DNA of 64,000 bases from JASGCK01 sp031538565 (GTDB taxonomy: Bacteria > Pseudomonadota > Gammaproteobacteria > Burkholderiales > Burkholderiaceae_C), in contig JAVKLS010000041.1 in assembly GCA_031538565.1 (NCBI GenBank), positions 9,847-73,846 of the forward strand, written 5' to 3'. The notes beneath the pieces are model-generated. The model saw only the letters and a program-made list of their open reading frames with translations. It searched no databases and was not told the DNA's origin. Below, piece by piece: positions 41,238-49,949 of this stretch. The number at the start of each line of letters is the position of its first letter. The stretch's first letter is position 1. Position numbers and translations under genes: made by a program.

Positions 41238-41789
41238 GTGAAAAGTAGAAGCAAACAACGCGGCGGTACGGTTTTAGGTTTGATTGTGGGTGTGCTGATT
41301 GGGCTAGGGATGGCACTAGGCATTTCGGTGTATGTACTAAAAGTTCCTACGCCATTCAATAGCAAAAGTGCTAGCCGCACGCCCGCGCAAGACGCAGCCG
41401 AAGCCAAGAAAAATCAAGATTGGGATCCCAATGCAGGACTGGCCAAGCCCATCGCCAAGCCTGCGGCTTCTGCCGCTCCTGCGCCTGCTGACGACGCCCA
41501 GCCTGCGGAAGCGACGCAATCGCCAGCCGCAGGAGCGCCCGCTGCGGATGCTTTGCCCGAATACTATGTGCAAGTCGGCGCTTTTCGTAGCAGCGACGAC
41601 GCACAGGCGCTACGCGGTAAATTGGCGCTGTCGGGGTTTGATGGCAAGGTGTTTGAGCGCGAGCAAGCAGGACAAAAGATTTTTCGCGTTCGCGTGGGAC
41701 CTTACGCGGGGCAGGCCGTGGCAGACAAGGCCAAGGGTAGCTTAGAGGCGGCTGGCTTTGAGACGTCTTTGGTGCGTAGTCAGAAATAA
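41238..41789 (+). CDS. SPOR domain-containing cell-division-type membrane protein
   Basis: The start is GTG 41238 behind AAGGTGGG; the ATG-initiated extension runs into argS. The 183-residue product has a basic cytoplasmic start (KSRSKQRGG), one helix (TVLGLIVGVLIGLGMALGIS), a long Ala/Pro linker and a C-terminal SPOR domain (YYVQVGAFRSSDDAQALRG to VRVGPYAG) that binds denuded septal glycan. FtsN-like topology; whether it is the essential FtsN is unclear. Confidence 0.9.
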   Translation: MKSRSKQRGGTVLGLIVGVLIGLGMALGISVYVLKVPTPFNSKSASRTPAQDAAEAKKNQDWDPNAGLAKPIAKPAASAAPAPADDAQPAEATQSPAAGAPAADALPEYYVQVGAFRSSDDAQALRGKLALSGFDGKVFEREQAGQKIFRVRVGPYAGQAVADKAKGSLEAAGFETSLVRSQK

Positions 41790-41821
41790 CGAGTAAAACA
41801 TTTATTTTTTGGAGTTTCGAT

Positions 41822-42499
41822 ATGAACGAATTGCACAACACACAGCTCACGCGCCGCCAGTTGGCGGGCCTTTCTTTTGGCGCTGCTGCCCTGCTTTCAG
41901 GATTGCAGGCATCGCCCGCTATGGCGCAGGGCAAGCCGCCCGAAGAGGGCATTGACTACATCAAACTGGACAAACCTGCGCCCACCGATGCGCCTAATGG
42001 AAAGATTGAGGTGGTTGAGTTTTTTTGGTATCACTGCCCGCACTGCAATCATTTTGAGCCTGAGTTGCAAGCGTGGTTAAAAAAACTACCGAAAGATGTG
42101 TCGTTCCGCCGCGTGCCCGTGGCATTTCGCCCCGATTTTGTGTTTGACCAAAAACTGTACTACACGCTAGAAGAAATGGGCTTGGTGGACAAAATGCACG
42201 CCCGCGCGTTTGCTGCTATCCATACTGAAAAACTAGATTTATCCAATCGCGACACCATCATCAAATGGGCGACCGCGCAAGGCATTGACAAGACCAAGTT
42301 CACGCAAATCTACGACAGCTTTTCCGTTGCATCCAAAGCGACTCGCGCCACGCAATTGCAAACCGCCTACAACGTCACGGGTGTACCTGCGCTGGGCATT
42401 GGTGGACAGTTCTACACCGATGGCTCATTGGCGCAAAGTATGTCTCGTGCGCTGCAAGTGACCAACGATTTAATCGGTACGCTACGCAGAAAAAAATAA
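41822..42499 (+). CDS. dsbA: Thiol:disulfide interchange protein DsbA
   Basis: A 225-residue periplasmic oxidase. The signal segment carries twin arginines (RRQLAGLSFGAA) and ends near SPAMAQG. The active site is C72-P-H-C75 in EFFWYHCPHCNHFEP, and the cis-proline loop is TGVPALG. It introduces disulfides into secreted proteins. Its last base is the first base of the fmt ATG region (TAATG overlap). It complements the DsbD-type reductase encoded at 44.4-46.7 kb. Confidence 0.93.
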   Translation: MNELHNTQLTRRQLAGLSFGAAALLSGLQASPAMAQGKPPEEGIDYIKLDKPAPTDAPNGKIEVVEFFWYHCPHCNHFEPELQAWLKKLPKDVSFRRVPVAFRPDFVFDQKLYYTLEEMGLVDKMHARAFAAIHTEKLDLSNRDTIIKWATAQGIDKTKFTQIYDSFSVASKATRATQLQTAYNVTGVPALGIGGQFYTDGSLAQSMSRALQVTNDLIGTLRRKK

Positions 42500-43404
42500 T
42501 GAAAGTTATTTTTGCAGGCACGCCTGAATTTGCGGCGATTGCTTTGCAAGCTTTGCTGGATGAGGGTTTTGATGTTCCTTTGGTGCTGACTCAGCCCGAC
42601 AGGCCTGCGGGGCGTGGACTCAAGTTGCAGCTCTCACCCGTTAAGCAATTGGCACAAAAGCACGCTTTGCCTGTGCTGCAACCGCACAGCCTTCGCTTGG
42701 ATGGCCGCTATCAGGACGATGCCCGCGCCGCGCAAGCGCGCATTGCTGTCGAAAATGCCGACTTTATGGTGGTGGCGGCGTATGGACTCATCTTGCCGCA
42801 GTGGACACTAGCAGCGCCGCAGCGCGGTTGTCTCAACATCCACGCCTCTTTGCTGCCGCGCTGGCGCGGCGCGGCTCCTATTCATCGCGCCATTGAAGCG
42901 GGCGACTTTGAAACGGGTGTCACCATCATGCAGATGGATTCAGGTCTAGATACGGGGGCGATATTGTTAAAAAAAGTATTGCCAATCGCCCAGTCTGACA
43001 CCACGCAAACCTTGCAGGAAAAACTTGCCGCTCTGGGTGCGACGTTGATGACAAAAACTTTGCGCGACTACACGTCCCTTGTGCCCGCGCCCCAGCCTAA
43101 TGAGGGCGTGAGCTACGCCGCCAAAGTTATGAAGTCAGAGTCCGCGATCGACTGGACGCAAAGTGCGGCGGCTATTGAGCGCAAAATCCGCGCCTTCAAC
43201 CCCGCCCCAGCTTGCACGGCGGTATTGAACGGTGAAATTGTTAAGGTGTGGCAGGCGCAGCTTGCGCCGCGTGATGACGCCCTTGCTATGCAGGCGGGCG
43301 ATGGCGTCGTGCTTTATCTGACTGAGCTACAGCGCGCAGGCGGTAGGCGCATGAGTGCGGCTGAGTATTTACGCGGTTTGATGGATCGAACGAATCGCGC
43401 TTAA
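42499..43404 (+). CDS. fmt: Methionyl-tRNA formyltransferase
   Basis: A 301-residue enzyme, a little short for the family (about 310-315), with GTPEFAAIALQALLD, LTQPDRPAGRGLKL, the SLLPRWRGAAPIHRAI catalytic block with Asn-His-Asp context (NIHASLLPRW), and MQMDSGLDTGAIL. It formylates initiator Met-tRNA. The usual def (peptide deformylase) partner is not adjacent here. It is coupled to dsbA by a one-base overlap, and its TAA overlaps the convergent msrP stop (TTAA). Confidence 0.95.
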   Translation: MKVIFAGTPEFAAIALQALLDEGFDVPLVLTQPDRPAGRGLKLQLSPVKQLAQKHALPVLQPHSLRLDGRYQDDARAAQARIAVENADFMVVAAYGLILPQWTLAAPQRGCLNIHASLLPRWRGAAPIHRAIEAGDFETGVTIMQMDSGLDTGAILLKKVLPIAQSDTTQTLQEKLAALGATLMTKTLRDYTSLVPAPQPNEGVSYAAKVMKSESAIDWTQSAAAIERKIRAFNPAPACTAVLNGEIVKVWQAQLAPRDDALAMQAGDGVVLYLTELQRAGGRRMSAAEYLRGLMDRTNRA

Positions 43405-44372
43405 AAGTTTTGGCGCAAATCCATGCCTGCGTAGAGCTGTCCGACCTCGGCCTCGTAGCCGTTAAACATTTCTGTTTTGTGGCGCTTGGCAAAGAGGCCG
43501 TTATCCGCGCCAATACGCCGCTCCGTGCTTTGGCTCCAGCGCGGATGATCAACGTTTGGATTGACGTTGGAATAAAACCCGTATTCATTGCGCGCAGCTT
43601 TGTTCCAAGCGGTTGCGGGCATTTGGTCGGTGAAGCGAATTTTGACGATGCTCTTAGCACTTTTAAAGCCGTATTTCCAAGGCACAACCAAGCGCACGGG
43701 TGCGCCGTTTTGGTTGGGCAGCACTTCGCCGTACATCCCAAAGGAGAGCAGGGTCAGTGGGTGCATGGCTTCGTCTAGGCGCAGACCTTCGGTGTAGGGC
43801 CAGTCCAGCACGCTAGATCGAATGCCAGGCATTTGCGCTTTGTCGGCAAGGGTCACAAATTCGACAAATTTTGCGCCTGGCAAGGGCTGCACTTTTTGAA
43901 TGAAAGCCGATAGCGAATAGCCAATCCACGGAATCACCATCGACCAAGCCTCAACGCAGCGCAAGCGGTAAATGCGCTCCTCCATTGCCGCAAACTTCAT
44001 CACCTCTTCTAGCGTGTAGTTTGCGGGGCGTTTGACCATGCCCTCTACCGCAATCGACCAAGGCGAGGTTTTTAAACTGCCTGCGGTTTTTGCTGGCTCG
44101 GATTTGTCGGTGCCAAATTCGTAGTAGTTGTTGTAGGTGCTTGCATCTGCATAGGGGGTGGTTTTTTCTAGCGTCATAGCGCCCGCTACTTTGGAGAGCT
44201 TGCTAGATAAGGCTTTGAGCTTGCCAGGGGCTGTTGCGGCCCGTGCTTCTGGGCTGACAAAACTAGGCAGCGCTACGCCTGCTGCGCTGCCGGCAAGGTA
44301 GGCGAGCAGTTCGCGCCGCCGCTTGTAATCGGTTTGCGGCGTGATTTCCGAGGAGCGAAATTGGCGCATCAT
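43401..44372 (-). CDS. msrP: Protein-methionine-sulfoxide reductase catalytic subunit MsrP
   Basis: A 323-residue periplasmic molybdoenzyme. A twin-arginine signal (KRRRELLAYLAGSAAG, residues 18-33) exports it folded. The molybdopterin-ligating cysteine is C139 in YRLRCVEAWSM, and LLSFGMYGEVLPNQNGAPVRLV and GFKSAKSIVKI are family blocks. MsrP repairs oxidised methionines in the envelope with electrons from the heme protein MsrQ. No msrQ lies beside it; the gene is instead coupled (ATGA) to the upstream dsbD-like gene. Confidence 0.94.
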   Translation of the reverse strand: MMRQFRSSEITPQTDYKRRRELLAYLAGSAAGVALPSFVSPEARAATAPGKLKALSSKLSKVAGAMTLEKTTPYADASTYNNYYEFGTDKSEPAKTAGSLKTSPWSIAVEGMVKRPANYTLEEVMKFAAMEERIYRLRCVEAWSMVIPWIGYSLSAFIQKVQPLPGAKFVEFVTLADKAQMPGIRSSVLDWPYTEGLRLDEAMHPLTLLSFGMYGEVLPNQNGAPVRLVVPWKYGFKSAKSIVKIRFTDQMPATAWNKAARNEYGFYSNVNPNVDHPRWSQSTERRIGADNGLFAKRHKTEMFNGYEAEVGQLYAGMDLRQNF

Positions 44373-46660
44373 AGTGCTGACAATGCCTGTGCGATTGATG
44401 CCTTCGTTAGCACTTCGGGCAAAAGTTTGGGTGTGGTTGTGCCAGGCAAATACACGGCGTACACGGGCAATCCAAAGCGTCCTAGCTTGGCCAGCTCGGC
44501 AGCAATCGCTGCATTGGGACTTGTCCAGTCGGCGCGCAACAAAACCACATTTTTTTCTTTGAATAAATTTTCCACCTCCGCAGTTTTTAGCGTGGTGGTT
44601 TTATTGATTTGGCACGTAATGCACCAAGCGGCTGTGAAATCTACAAAAACAGGACGCCCTGTTGCCTGCGCTGCGGTTTGCGCCTCTAGCGTCCACCTCC
44701 CCCATTGATCAGAAGATGTACTTGTGGCAAGGGCAGCAGCGCTGGGTTTGGATTGTGGTGATACGGCGGTGTAATTCCACAGTGTGCAGGACAGTGCAAA
44801 GACGACAGCAAAAATGCCCACGATCACTTGCTGTGCGCGGCCTTTGGGTAAGCCAAAAGCCCAAGCTAAAGCAGTGAGCATTAAAAACACGAACAGCAGC
44901 GCAAAGGCTTGGCTCGTGCTGGTTTGCTGCGCGTAAATCCACGTTAGCCACAGAACGGTTGCAAACACGGGCCAAGCTAAAAAGTGGCGCATGATATTCA
45001 TCCACGCGCCGGGTTTGGGCAGCACGTTGAGTAGCCACATTCCGACACGGGGAGAGAGCGCCACCAATATAAAGGGCAGCACCATGCCAAGCCCAAGTGC
45101 TGCAAAAATGAGAATGCCTTGCGCGGCAGGCAAACTAATGGCAAGCCCTATTGATGCCCCCATAAATGGAGCCGTACACGGCGTGGCAATTAGTACCGCC
45201 AATGCGCCACTTAAGAGCGCTTCAATGCCAGGGTGTTTGGATTGAAAATTGACCAGTTGCTGCGGAAGCACAAGGCGCAGTTCAAAAATTTCAAATAAAT
45301 TCAAACCAATAATTAAAAACAAAAGCGCTAATCCAATAATCATTGCAGGCGACTGCATTTGAAAGCCCCAGCCATAGTGTTGTCCTGCGCCGCGCAGCAA
45401 GAGCAAAATTGAGCCCATGACGACAAAGCTCACCACTACGCCAATTGCAAATAAGCCGCTGGATAGACGAAAGGACAAGGTGTCATCCGATTGAATGGTG
45501 GCTACGCCTGTGGGTTCAATCAAAACCTTGGCAACGCTGGCGCTGCTTTGAAACACTTTTTTAGGCGCAAAACTTAGCAGCTTAATGGTGAGCACGGGCA
45601 GTACGCAGGGCATCAAATTCAAAACTAGCCCTCCTATCAAAGCACCCAAAACGGCTAGCCAAAAAGTGGCGCTCAACCACGTTGCACTGAATGAGGGGCT
45701 GGTGGACTCATCAGTTTTATTTTTTTCTAAAGCCGCCTCTAGCGCGGGACTTACAGCGACCGGCTTGGCGGCGGCGGGCCAAGTGCCCTCCAATTGAGTG
45801 GTGACCCGTAGCGCGGGGTTGGTGGGTAAGCCTGCAATTTTGACAACCCAAGTGATGCTGGCGGGACTGGTGGTGCGCTGGGCGCTAAGGGGCAGTGTTG
45901 CCGCCCATTGTCCGTTTGTCCATGCTTGCTCGGTTTTGGCGGCCGCATCAATGATGCTGCCCTCTTCGGCAATAGCATCCAATTGAAGGCCTTGCCAATT
46001 GGCGGGCAAGCCTTGTACCACAAGGCGTAGCGTGTTGTCGCTGGGCGTAAAAGTGGCGATACCGCTGTAGGGTTTTGGTGTACGGGCTTGCGCCTCCATA
46101 AAAATGCTGCGTGAAGCTGCGGTTGATCCGCTCACAGGAATGCTGAGTTTGAATTCGCCCTCTTCAGGAATGCATTCGGTTTTGCACACCAACCACTGCG
46201 CTTTGAGGGCGATGGGAAATTGCGGACCGTTTGATTGGAAATTGGCGGCAACGGTCACGGGCACGGCTAACAAAATTGAGCCCTCATAGCCGTAGTTGAC
46301 AAGATTGGAGACGACGATTTTTTGTGGCACGGGCCATGCAATTGCCCCTGCGGTAGCGCCGTCAGGCAGCGTCCATTTCAAATCCGTAGGAAGCCCAGAA
46401 TCGCCTGGATTTTTCCAATATGTGTGCCAACCTGCTTGATGCTGCAATTGCAGTCCTAGCCATATTTCTTTGCCTGCTTGCACGCCGCTTGGCGCGTAGG
46501 CCACAAGCTCGGCACGCAAGTGCGGTGTGGTGACGATGTGGCTAATGGCGGAAGTGCTAAGCGGCGAGGTCTGGAGTTGTACCTGCCCATAGGCACTGCC
46601 CAATAATCCAAAGAGCAAGCACAAACGCAGCAACCACGAACAAGAAAGAGGAGTAATCAT
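44369..46660 (-). CDS. DsbD/ScsB-family thiol:disulfide interchange protein
   Basis: A 763-residue inner-membrane protein. An N-terminal periplasmic domain of the DsbD_N/ScsB type (about 20-310, HLRAELVAYAPSGVQAG, WHTYWKNPGDSGLP, CKTECIPEEG) precedes eight helices with the paired NLMPCVLP and ATPCTAPFMG cysteines. The C-terminal thioredoxin domain has WCITC. It moves electrons from cytoplasmic thioredoxin to the periplasm. Overlap with msrP suggests a shared role in envelope redox repair. It follows tgt after 39 bases. Confidence 0.9.
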   Translation of the reverse strand: MITPLSCSWLLRLCLLFGLLGSAYGQVQLQTSPLSTSAISHIVTTPHLRAELVAYAPSGVQAGKEIWLGLQLQHQAGWHTYWKNPGDSGLPTDLKWTLPDGATAGAIAWPVPQKIVVSNLVNYGYEGSILLAVPVTVAANFQSNGPQFPIALKAQWLVCKTECIPEEGEFKLSIPVSGSTAASRSIFMEAQARTPKPYSGIATFTPSDNTLRLVVQGLPANWQGLQLDAIAEEGSIIDAAAKTEQAWTNGQWAATLPLSAQRTTSPASITWVVKIAGLPTNPALRVTTQLEGTWPAAAKPVAVSPALEAALEKNKTDESTSPSFSATWLSATFWLAVLGALIGGLVLNLMPCVLPVLTIKLLSFAPKKVFQSSASVAKVLIEPTGVATIQSDDTLSFRLSSGLFAIGVVVSFVVMGSILLLLRGAGQHYGWGFQMQSPAMIIGLALLFLIIGLNLFEIFELRLVLPQQLVNFQSKHPGIEALLSGALAVLIATPCTAPFMGASIGLAISLPAAQGILIFAALGLGMVLPFILVALSPRVGMWLLNVLPKPGAWMNIMRHFLAWPVFATVLWLTWIYAQQTSTSQAFALLFVFLMLTALAWAFGLPKGRAQQVIVGIFAVVFALSCTLWNYTAVSPQSKPSAAALATSTSSDQWGRWTLEAQTAAQATGRPVFVDFTAAWCITCQINKTTTLKTAEVENLFKEKNVVLLRADWTSPNAAIAAELAKLGRFGLPVYAVYLPGTTTPKLLPEVLTKASIAQALSAL

Positions 46661-46699
46661 GCGCCCAAGTATAAATTGCAGACTTTTGCTTGCCGTTTG

Positions 46700-47884
46700 T
46701 TATACCCCTCGCGCTCGGTTGGTGTGAAAGTGCTGCACATACGTGCCAAGGTGTTCTGCGTCTAGTGCATCGCGCACTTCACGCATGAGGTTGAGGAAGT
46801 AGTGCAAATTGTGGATGCTCGCCAGCATGGCCCCCAGCATTTCGCCGCAGCGGTCTAGATGGTGCAAATAGGCGCGGGAAAATCCGCCCGCACAGGCGTA
46901 GCAAGTGCAGGTGGTATCAATGGGCTGCGGATCGGTTTTATGCCGTGCGTTTCTAATTTTTAAATCACCAAAGCGCGTGAAGTAATGCCCATTTCTTGCG
47001 TTGCGCGTGGGCATGACGCAGTCAAACATATCGATGCCCGCCAGCACGCCCGCAATCAAATCTTCGGGCGTGCCCACACCCATAAGGTAGTGCGGTTTGT
47101 GTGCGGGAAGCTTGGGGCCCATGTGCTGTAGCACACGCATCATTTCATCTTTGGGCTCTCCCACAGAGAGTCCGCCCACGGCCACGCCAGGAAAATCGAG
47201 CTCTTCCAACTTTGCTAATGACTCTTCGCGCAGCGCTTCAAACATTCCGCCTTGCACAATGCCAAACAGCGCATTGGGATTGTTAAGTCTTGCAAACTCC
47301 GCCTTGCAGCGCTCTGCCCAGCGGGCGGAGAGATCCATAGACTCGCGTGCTTGCTGCTGCGTGGTGAGCGCCCCTTTGGTTTTTCCTGAGACTTGGATGT
47401 AGGGCGTGCATTCGTCAAATTGCATCACGATGTCGGAGTTCAGCCTGGTTTGAATTTGCATGGACACTTCGGGCGTCAAAAATAACTTGTCGCCATTGAC
47501 GGGAGAAGAAAAGCGCACACCTTCCTCGCTAATTTTTCGCATCTCGCCCAGAGACCAAACTTGGAAGCCGCCGCTATCGGTCAAGATGGGTTTGCTCCAT
47601 TTTTCAAATCCGTGCAGACCACCAAACTGCCCAATCACGTCCGCGCCAGGGCGCAGCCATAGATGGAACGTATTGCCCAAAATAATTTGCGCGCCCATCT
47701 CTTCAAGGCTGCGCGGCATGACACCTTTGACAGTGCCGTAAGTTCCGACGGGCATAAAAATAGGCGTTTGCACGACGCCGTGATTGAGTGTGAGACGCCC
47801 GCGCCGCGCACACGAGCCAAGGTACTTTCCGCCGTCAAGGGTTGTGGTGGCGGGATCGGTTTTAAGCAGTTCAAACTTCAGCAT
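46700..47884 (-). CDS. tgt: Queuine/preQ1 tRNA-guanine transglycosylase
   Basis: A 394-residue bacterial TGT: HGVVQTPIFMPVGTYGTVK, GNTFHLWLRPG, DSGGFQVWSLG with the catalytic-site Asp, GGLSVGEPKDEM, and a zinc site CTCYAC plus His near the C-terminus. It exchanges G34 for preQ1 in GUN-anticodon tRNAs. Its N-terminal codons overlap the end of the TOPRIM-like gene by 14 bases. In most relatives tgt directly follows queA; here two foreign-looking genes lie between. Confidence 0.96.
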   Translation of the reverse strand: MLKFELLKTDPATTTLDGGKYLGSCARRGRLTLNHGVVQTPIFMPVGTYGTVKGVMPRSLEEMGAQIILGNTFHLWLRPGADVIGQFGGLHGFEKWSKPILTDSGGFQVWSLGEMRKISEEGVRFSSPVNGDKLFLTPEVSMQIQTRLNSDIVMQFDECTPYIQVSGKTKGALTTQQQARESMDLSARWAERCKAEFARLNNPNALFGIVQGGMFEALREESLAKLEELDFPGVAVGGLSVGEPKDEMMRVLQHMGPKLPAHKPHYLMGVGTPEDLIAGVLAGIDMFDCVMPTRNARNGHYFTRFGDLKIRNARHKTDPQPIDTTCTCYACAGGFSRAYLHHLDRCGEMLGAMLASIHNLHYFLNLMREVRDALDAEHLGTYVQHFHTNRARGV

Positions 47885-48503
47885 GGAGAACCCCTCGCTG
47901 TTGAAGTACGCCCCTTAAGGTGAGTTCCATTTGTTTGAAAGACGGAATTTTCCGAAGCGCAGTGAGATCGGTAGTTAGTTCAGCAACACGTTGTCGAAAT
48001 TGCTCAGGTTGGAATTTCCGCCGCCTTTTTAAGCCGTATTCGCTTGCTGTGGTTAATGCTGTAAGCAGTATGGTTTTGGCGTCGCAAGATTCGATTTTTG
48101 TGCGTGTGGGAAGATCGAGGTTCACCTTGGAGTGAGAATTTCCAACGGCTTCTTTAATTGCCTTGTCGCTGGTTATCAACCACGTTTCGGTCATCTTGAC
48201 AGGAATGACGCAGACGATTGGATGGTTGCCTGCAGGCGTGGATTGATTGATCTCTTCGATGCGTTTGGCTATGGTTTCGTTTTCCGCATCACGGTGAACA
48301 AACAGGACGTCGAATTGAAAATTCTCTGAATCAAGCGCGTAGGCAATTTTTTCAGAAAGCGCGTTCCTGTCTGGGGGCGCAATCCATTGCGGCGGCTCAA
48401 ATGGCGTCGCAGGAAGAAGCTCACTTAGTAAGGTTGTGAGCAAGGGAATGAGGGCTTTGTCAGAAGATCCGTCAGTAATTAAACCCGTGGAGAGTGTGTC
48501 CAT
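47871..48503 (-). CDS. TOPRIM-like small protein paired with an AAA ATPase (putative defence effector)
   Basis: A 210-residue protein I cannot place in a named family. Conserved-looking acidic points are TDGSSDKAL (residues 10-18), FVHRDAEN (68-75) after a hydrophobic strand, and PVKMTETWLI (101-110); this order resembles small TOPRIM-type nucleases that accompany OLD/AAA ATPases. A basic stretch LKRRRKF (159-165) could bind nucleic acid. It starts four bases after the ATPase stop and overlaps tgt, so it is embedded in the queA-tgt transcription unit. A nuclease or defence role is inference. Confidence 0.75.
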   Translation of the reverse strand: MDTLSTGLITDGSSDKALIPLLTTLLSELLPATPFEPPQWIAPPDRNALSEKIAYALDSENFQFDVLFVHRDAENETIAKRIEEINQSTPAGNHPIVCVIPVKMTETWLITSDKAIKEAVGNSHSKVNLDLPTRTKIESCDAKTILLTALTTASEYGLKRRRKFQPEQFRQRVAELTTDLTALRKIPSFKQMELTLRGVLQQRGVLHAEV

Positions 48504-48507
48504 ACAG

Positions 48508-49917
48508 TCAAACTAGGTGCAGTTGGTGAGAGCCAAGGTTAGAGGATGCCCACATACCGACTGACTTAGGGTTAGATCTGTGCGCCTGACCGTTGAGATA
48601 AGTTTGGGCTTGTCCTTTGGTGAAAAAGCCATTGGCCCGATCCTCAAACCGATCGCGCCAGTTCCCTTGAAGGGGCTTGAATTGCACCCCCTGCGTTTTG
48701 TCAAGTCGGTAGCTCTCAGCCACTAATAAATCTTCGGCAGGAACCTCGGCCACGACCAAGGGTGAGTGGGTGTTGATGATGACTTGTCGCAGCTCGGTGA
48801 TGTCATCCCATGATGCATCGTCTTGAGTTGGTGCATCCGCGAGTTGACGCACTAAGTTGACGATTTGAGGAATGCGTAGTGGATGGATGCCGTTTTCTGG
48901 CTCTTCCATGCAGGTCAATCCGCTAGCATTGGGATCGCACGCCATGATGGCAAGTGCTAAAAATCGAAGAGTGCCATCTGATAAGGCGCTTGCAGGGTAT
49001 GTTTGATCAGCCATACGAACTTGAAGTGTTCGGAGTTTGCGAATTTCGTTATGGTCCACCTCAACGGATTCGATGCCAGAAATTAATTGGGATAAGTTGG
49101 CAGCAACGTCGGCGTATAGTCCGATTCGATGTAGAGCAGATGGCATGTGCTCGCCCTTTACTGAAATTTTTGAGTCGCTCGCAAAGTCATCGGGTGCGCG
49201 CAGGGCGGTGGGCTCAAGTTGTATAAGTTGCCACGATTGCATTTCGCGCCTCATGGCCAACGCTGTTGGGTGTGAGGTGGAGTGAATGCTTGAGAGAAGC
49301 GTTTGCGGCGTCTTTTCGGCAGGGACTTTGAGTGGCTGCCCGCTTCTGTGTCCTTCGCCTCTTAGCTTTAGGGTTGTCGATCCGTGCTCATCGACTGTAT
49401 CGATGAAAGGCGTATTGCTGCTTGGTTTGTAGACGATAAATTCTTTAATGAAATTTTTTGATTTGGTAAACCCAAGCTGCTGTAAAACTTCTTGCCTATC
49501 AATCTTTTTAAGAATTTCTTTTTGAATATAAATAGGCTCTTTTGCGTTCAGGTCGTCGCGCAGGCATAAAGTTAAGCTGTATTCCAAATATGTGGCTGTT
49601 GTATTGCTAGTCCGATCAAAATCGTCAGTGACCACTTTCGGAACAATAGCCTCAACTATAAATTCCATCGGTTGGGGTTTATGGTTTTTGTCGAAAGTGA
49701 ACAAAGTTTGTACATCTGAAGCCAAACCATTGGCTCCACGCACTAAGGTGGCAGCATCAACAATTTGCTTAGATGCAAGGTTGCTAAGAAATTCAATCGC
49801 ATCGAACAGATTGGACTTTCCTACGCCGTTGGCTCCTGCAATGCAGGTAAACAATCCAAAACGCAGATCAACACCCTTTAAATTTTTGAAACCATTGACT
49901 TTAAAGCGGGTCAACAT
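48508..49917 (-). CDS. AAA family (AAA_21/OLD-like) ATPase
   Basis: A 469-residue SMC/ABC-like ATPase. Residues 1-36 give LTRFKVNGFKNLKGVDLRFG and Walker A GANGVGKSN (28-36). A divergent middle follows, then the ABC signature-like ALSDGTLRFLAL (311-322), Walker B LTCMEEPENGIHP and a switch His in NTHSPLVV (H384). There is no TOPRIM domain in this chain; the partner gene supplies the TOPRIM-like protein. Its 5' half is visibly more AT-rich than tgt and queA, suggesting transfer. The pair resembles split ATPase-nuclease defence systems, but no named one can be assigned. Confidence 0.88.
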   Translation of the reverse strand: MLTRFKVNGFKNLKGVDLRFGLFTCIAGANGVGKSNLFDAIEFLSNLASKQIVDAATLVRGANGLASDVQTLFTFDKNHKPQPMEFIVEAIVPKVVTDDFDRTSNTTATYLEYSLTLCLRDDLNAKEPIYIQKEILKKIDRQEVLQQLGFTKSKNFIKEFIVYKPSSNTPFIDTVDEHGSTTLKLRGEGHRSGQPLKVPAEKTPQTLLSSIHSTSHPTALAMRREMQSWQLIQLEPTALRAPDDFASDSKISVKGEHMPSALHRIGLYADVAANLSQLISGIESVEVDHNEIRKLRTLQVRMADQTYPASALSDGTLRFLALAIMACDPNASGLTCMEEPENGIHPLRIPQIVNLVRQLADAPTQDDASWDDITELRQVIINTHSPLVVAEVPAEDLLVAESYRLDKTQGVQFKPLQGNWRDRFEDRANGFFTKGQAQTYLNGQAHRSNPKSVGMWASSNLGSHQLHLV

Positions 49918-49949
49918 AGCAGGCCTTATTTAAATTAGTAGAAGAGATT

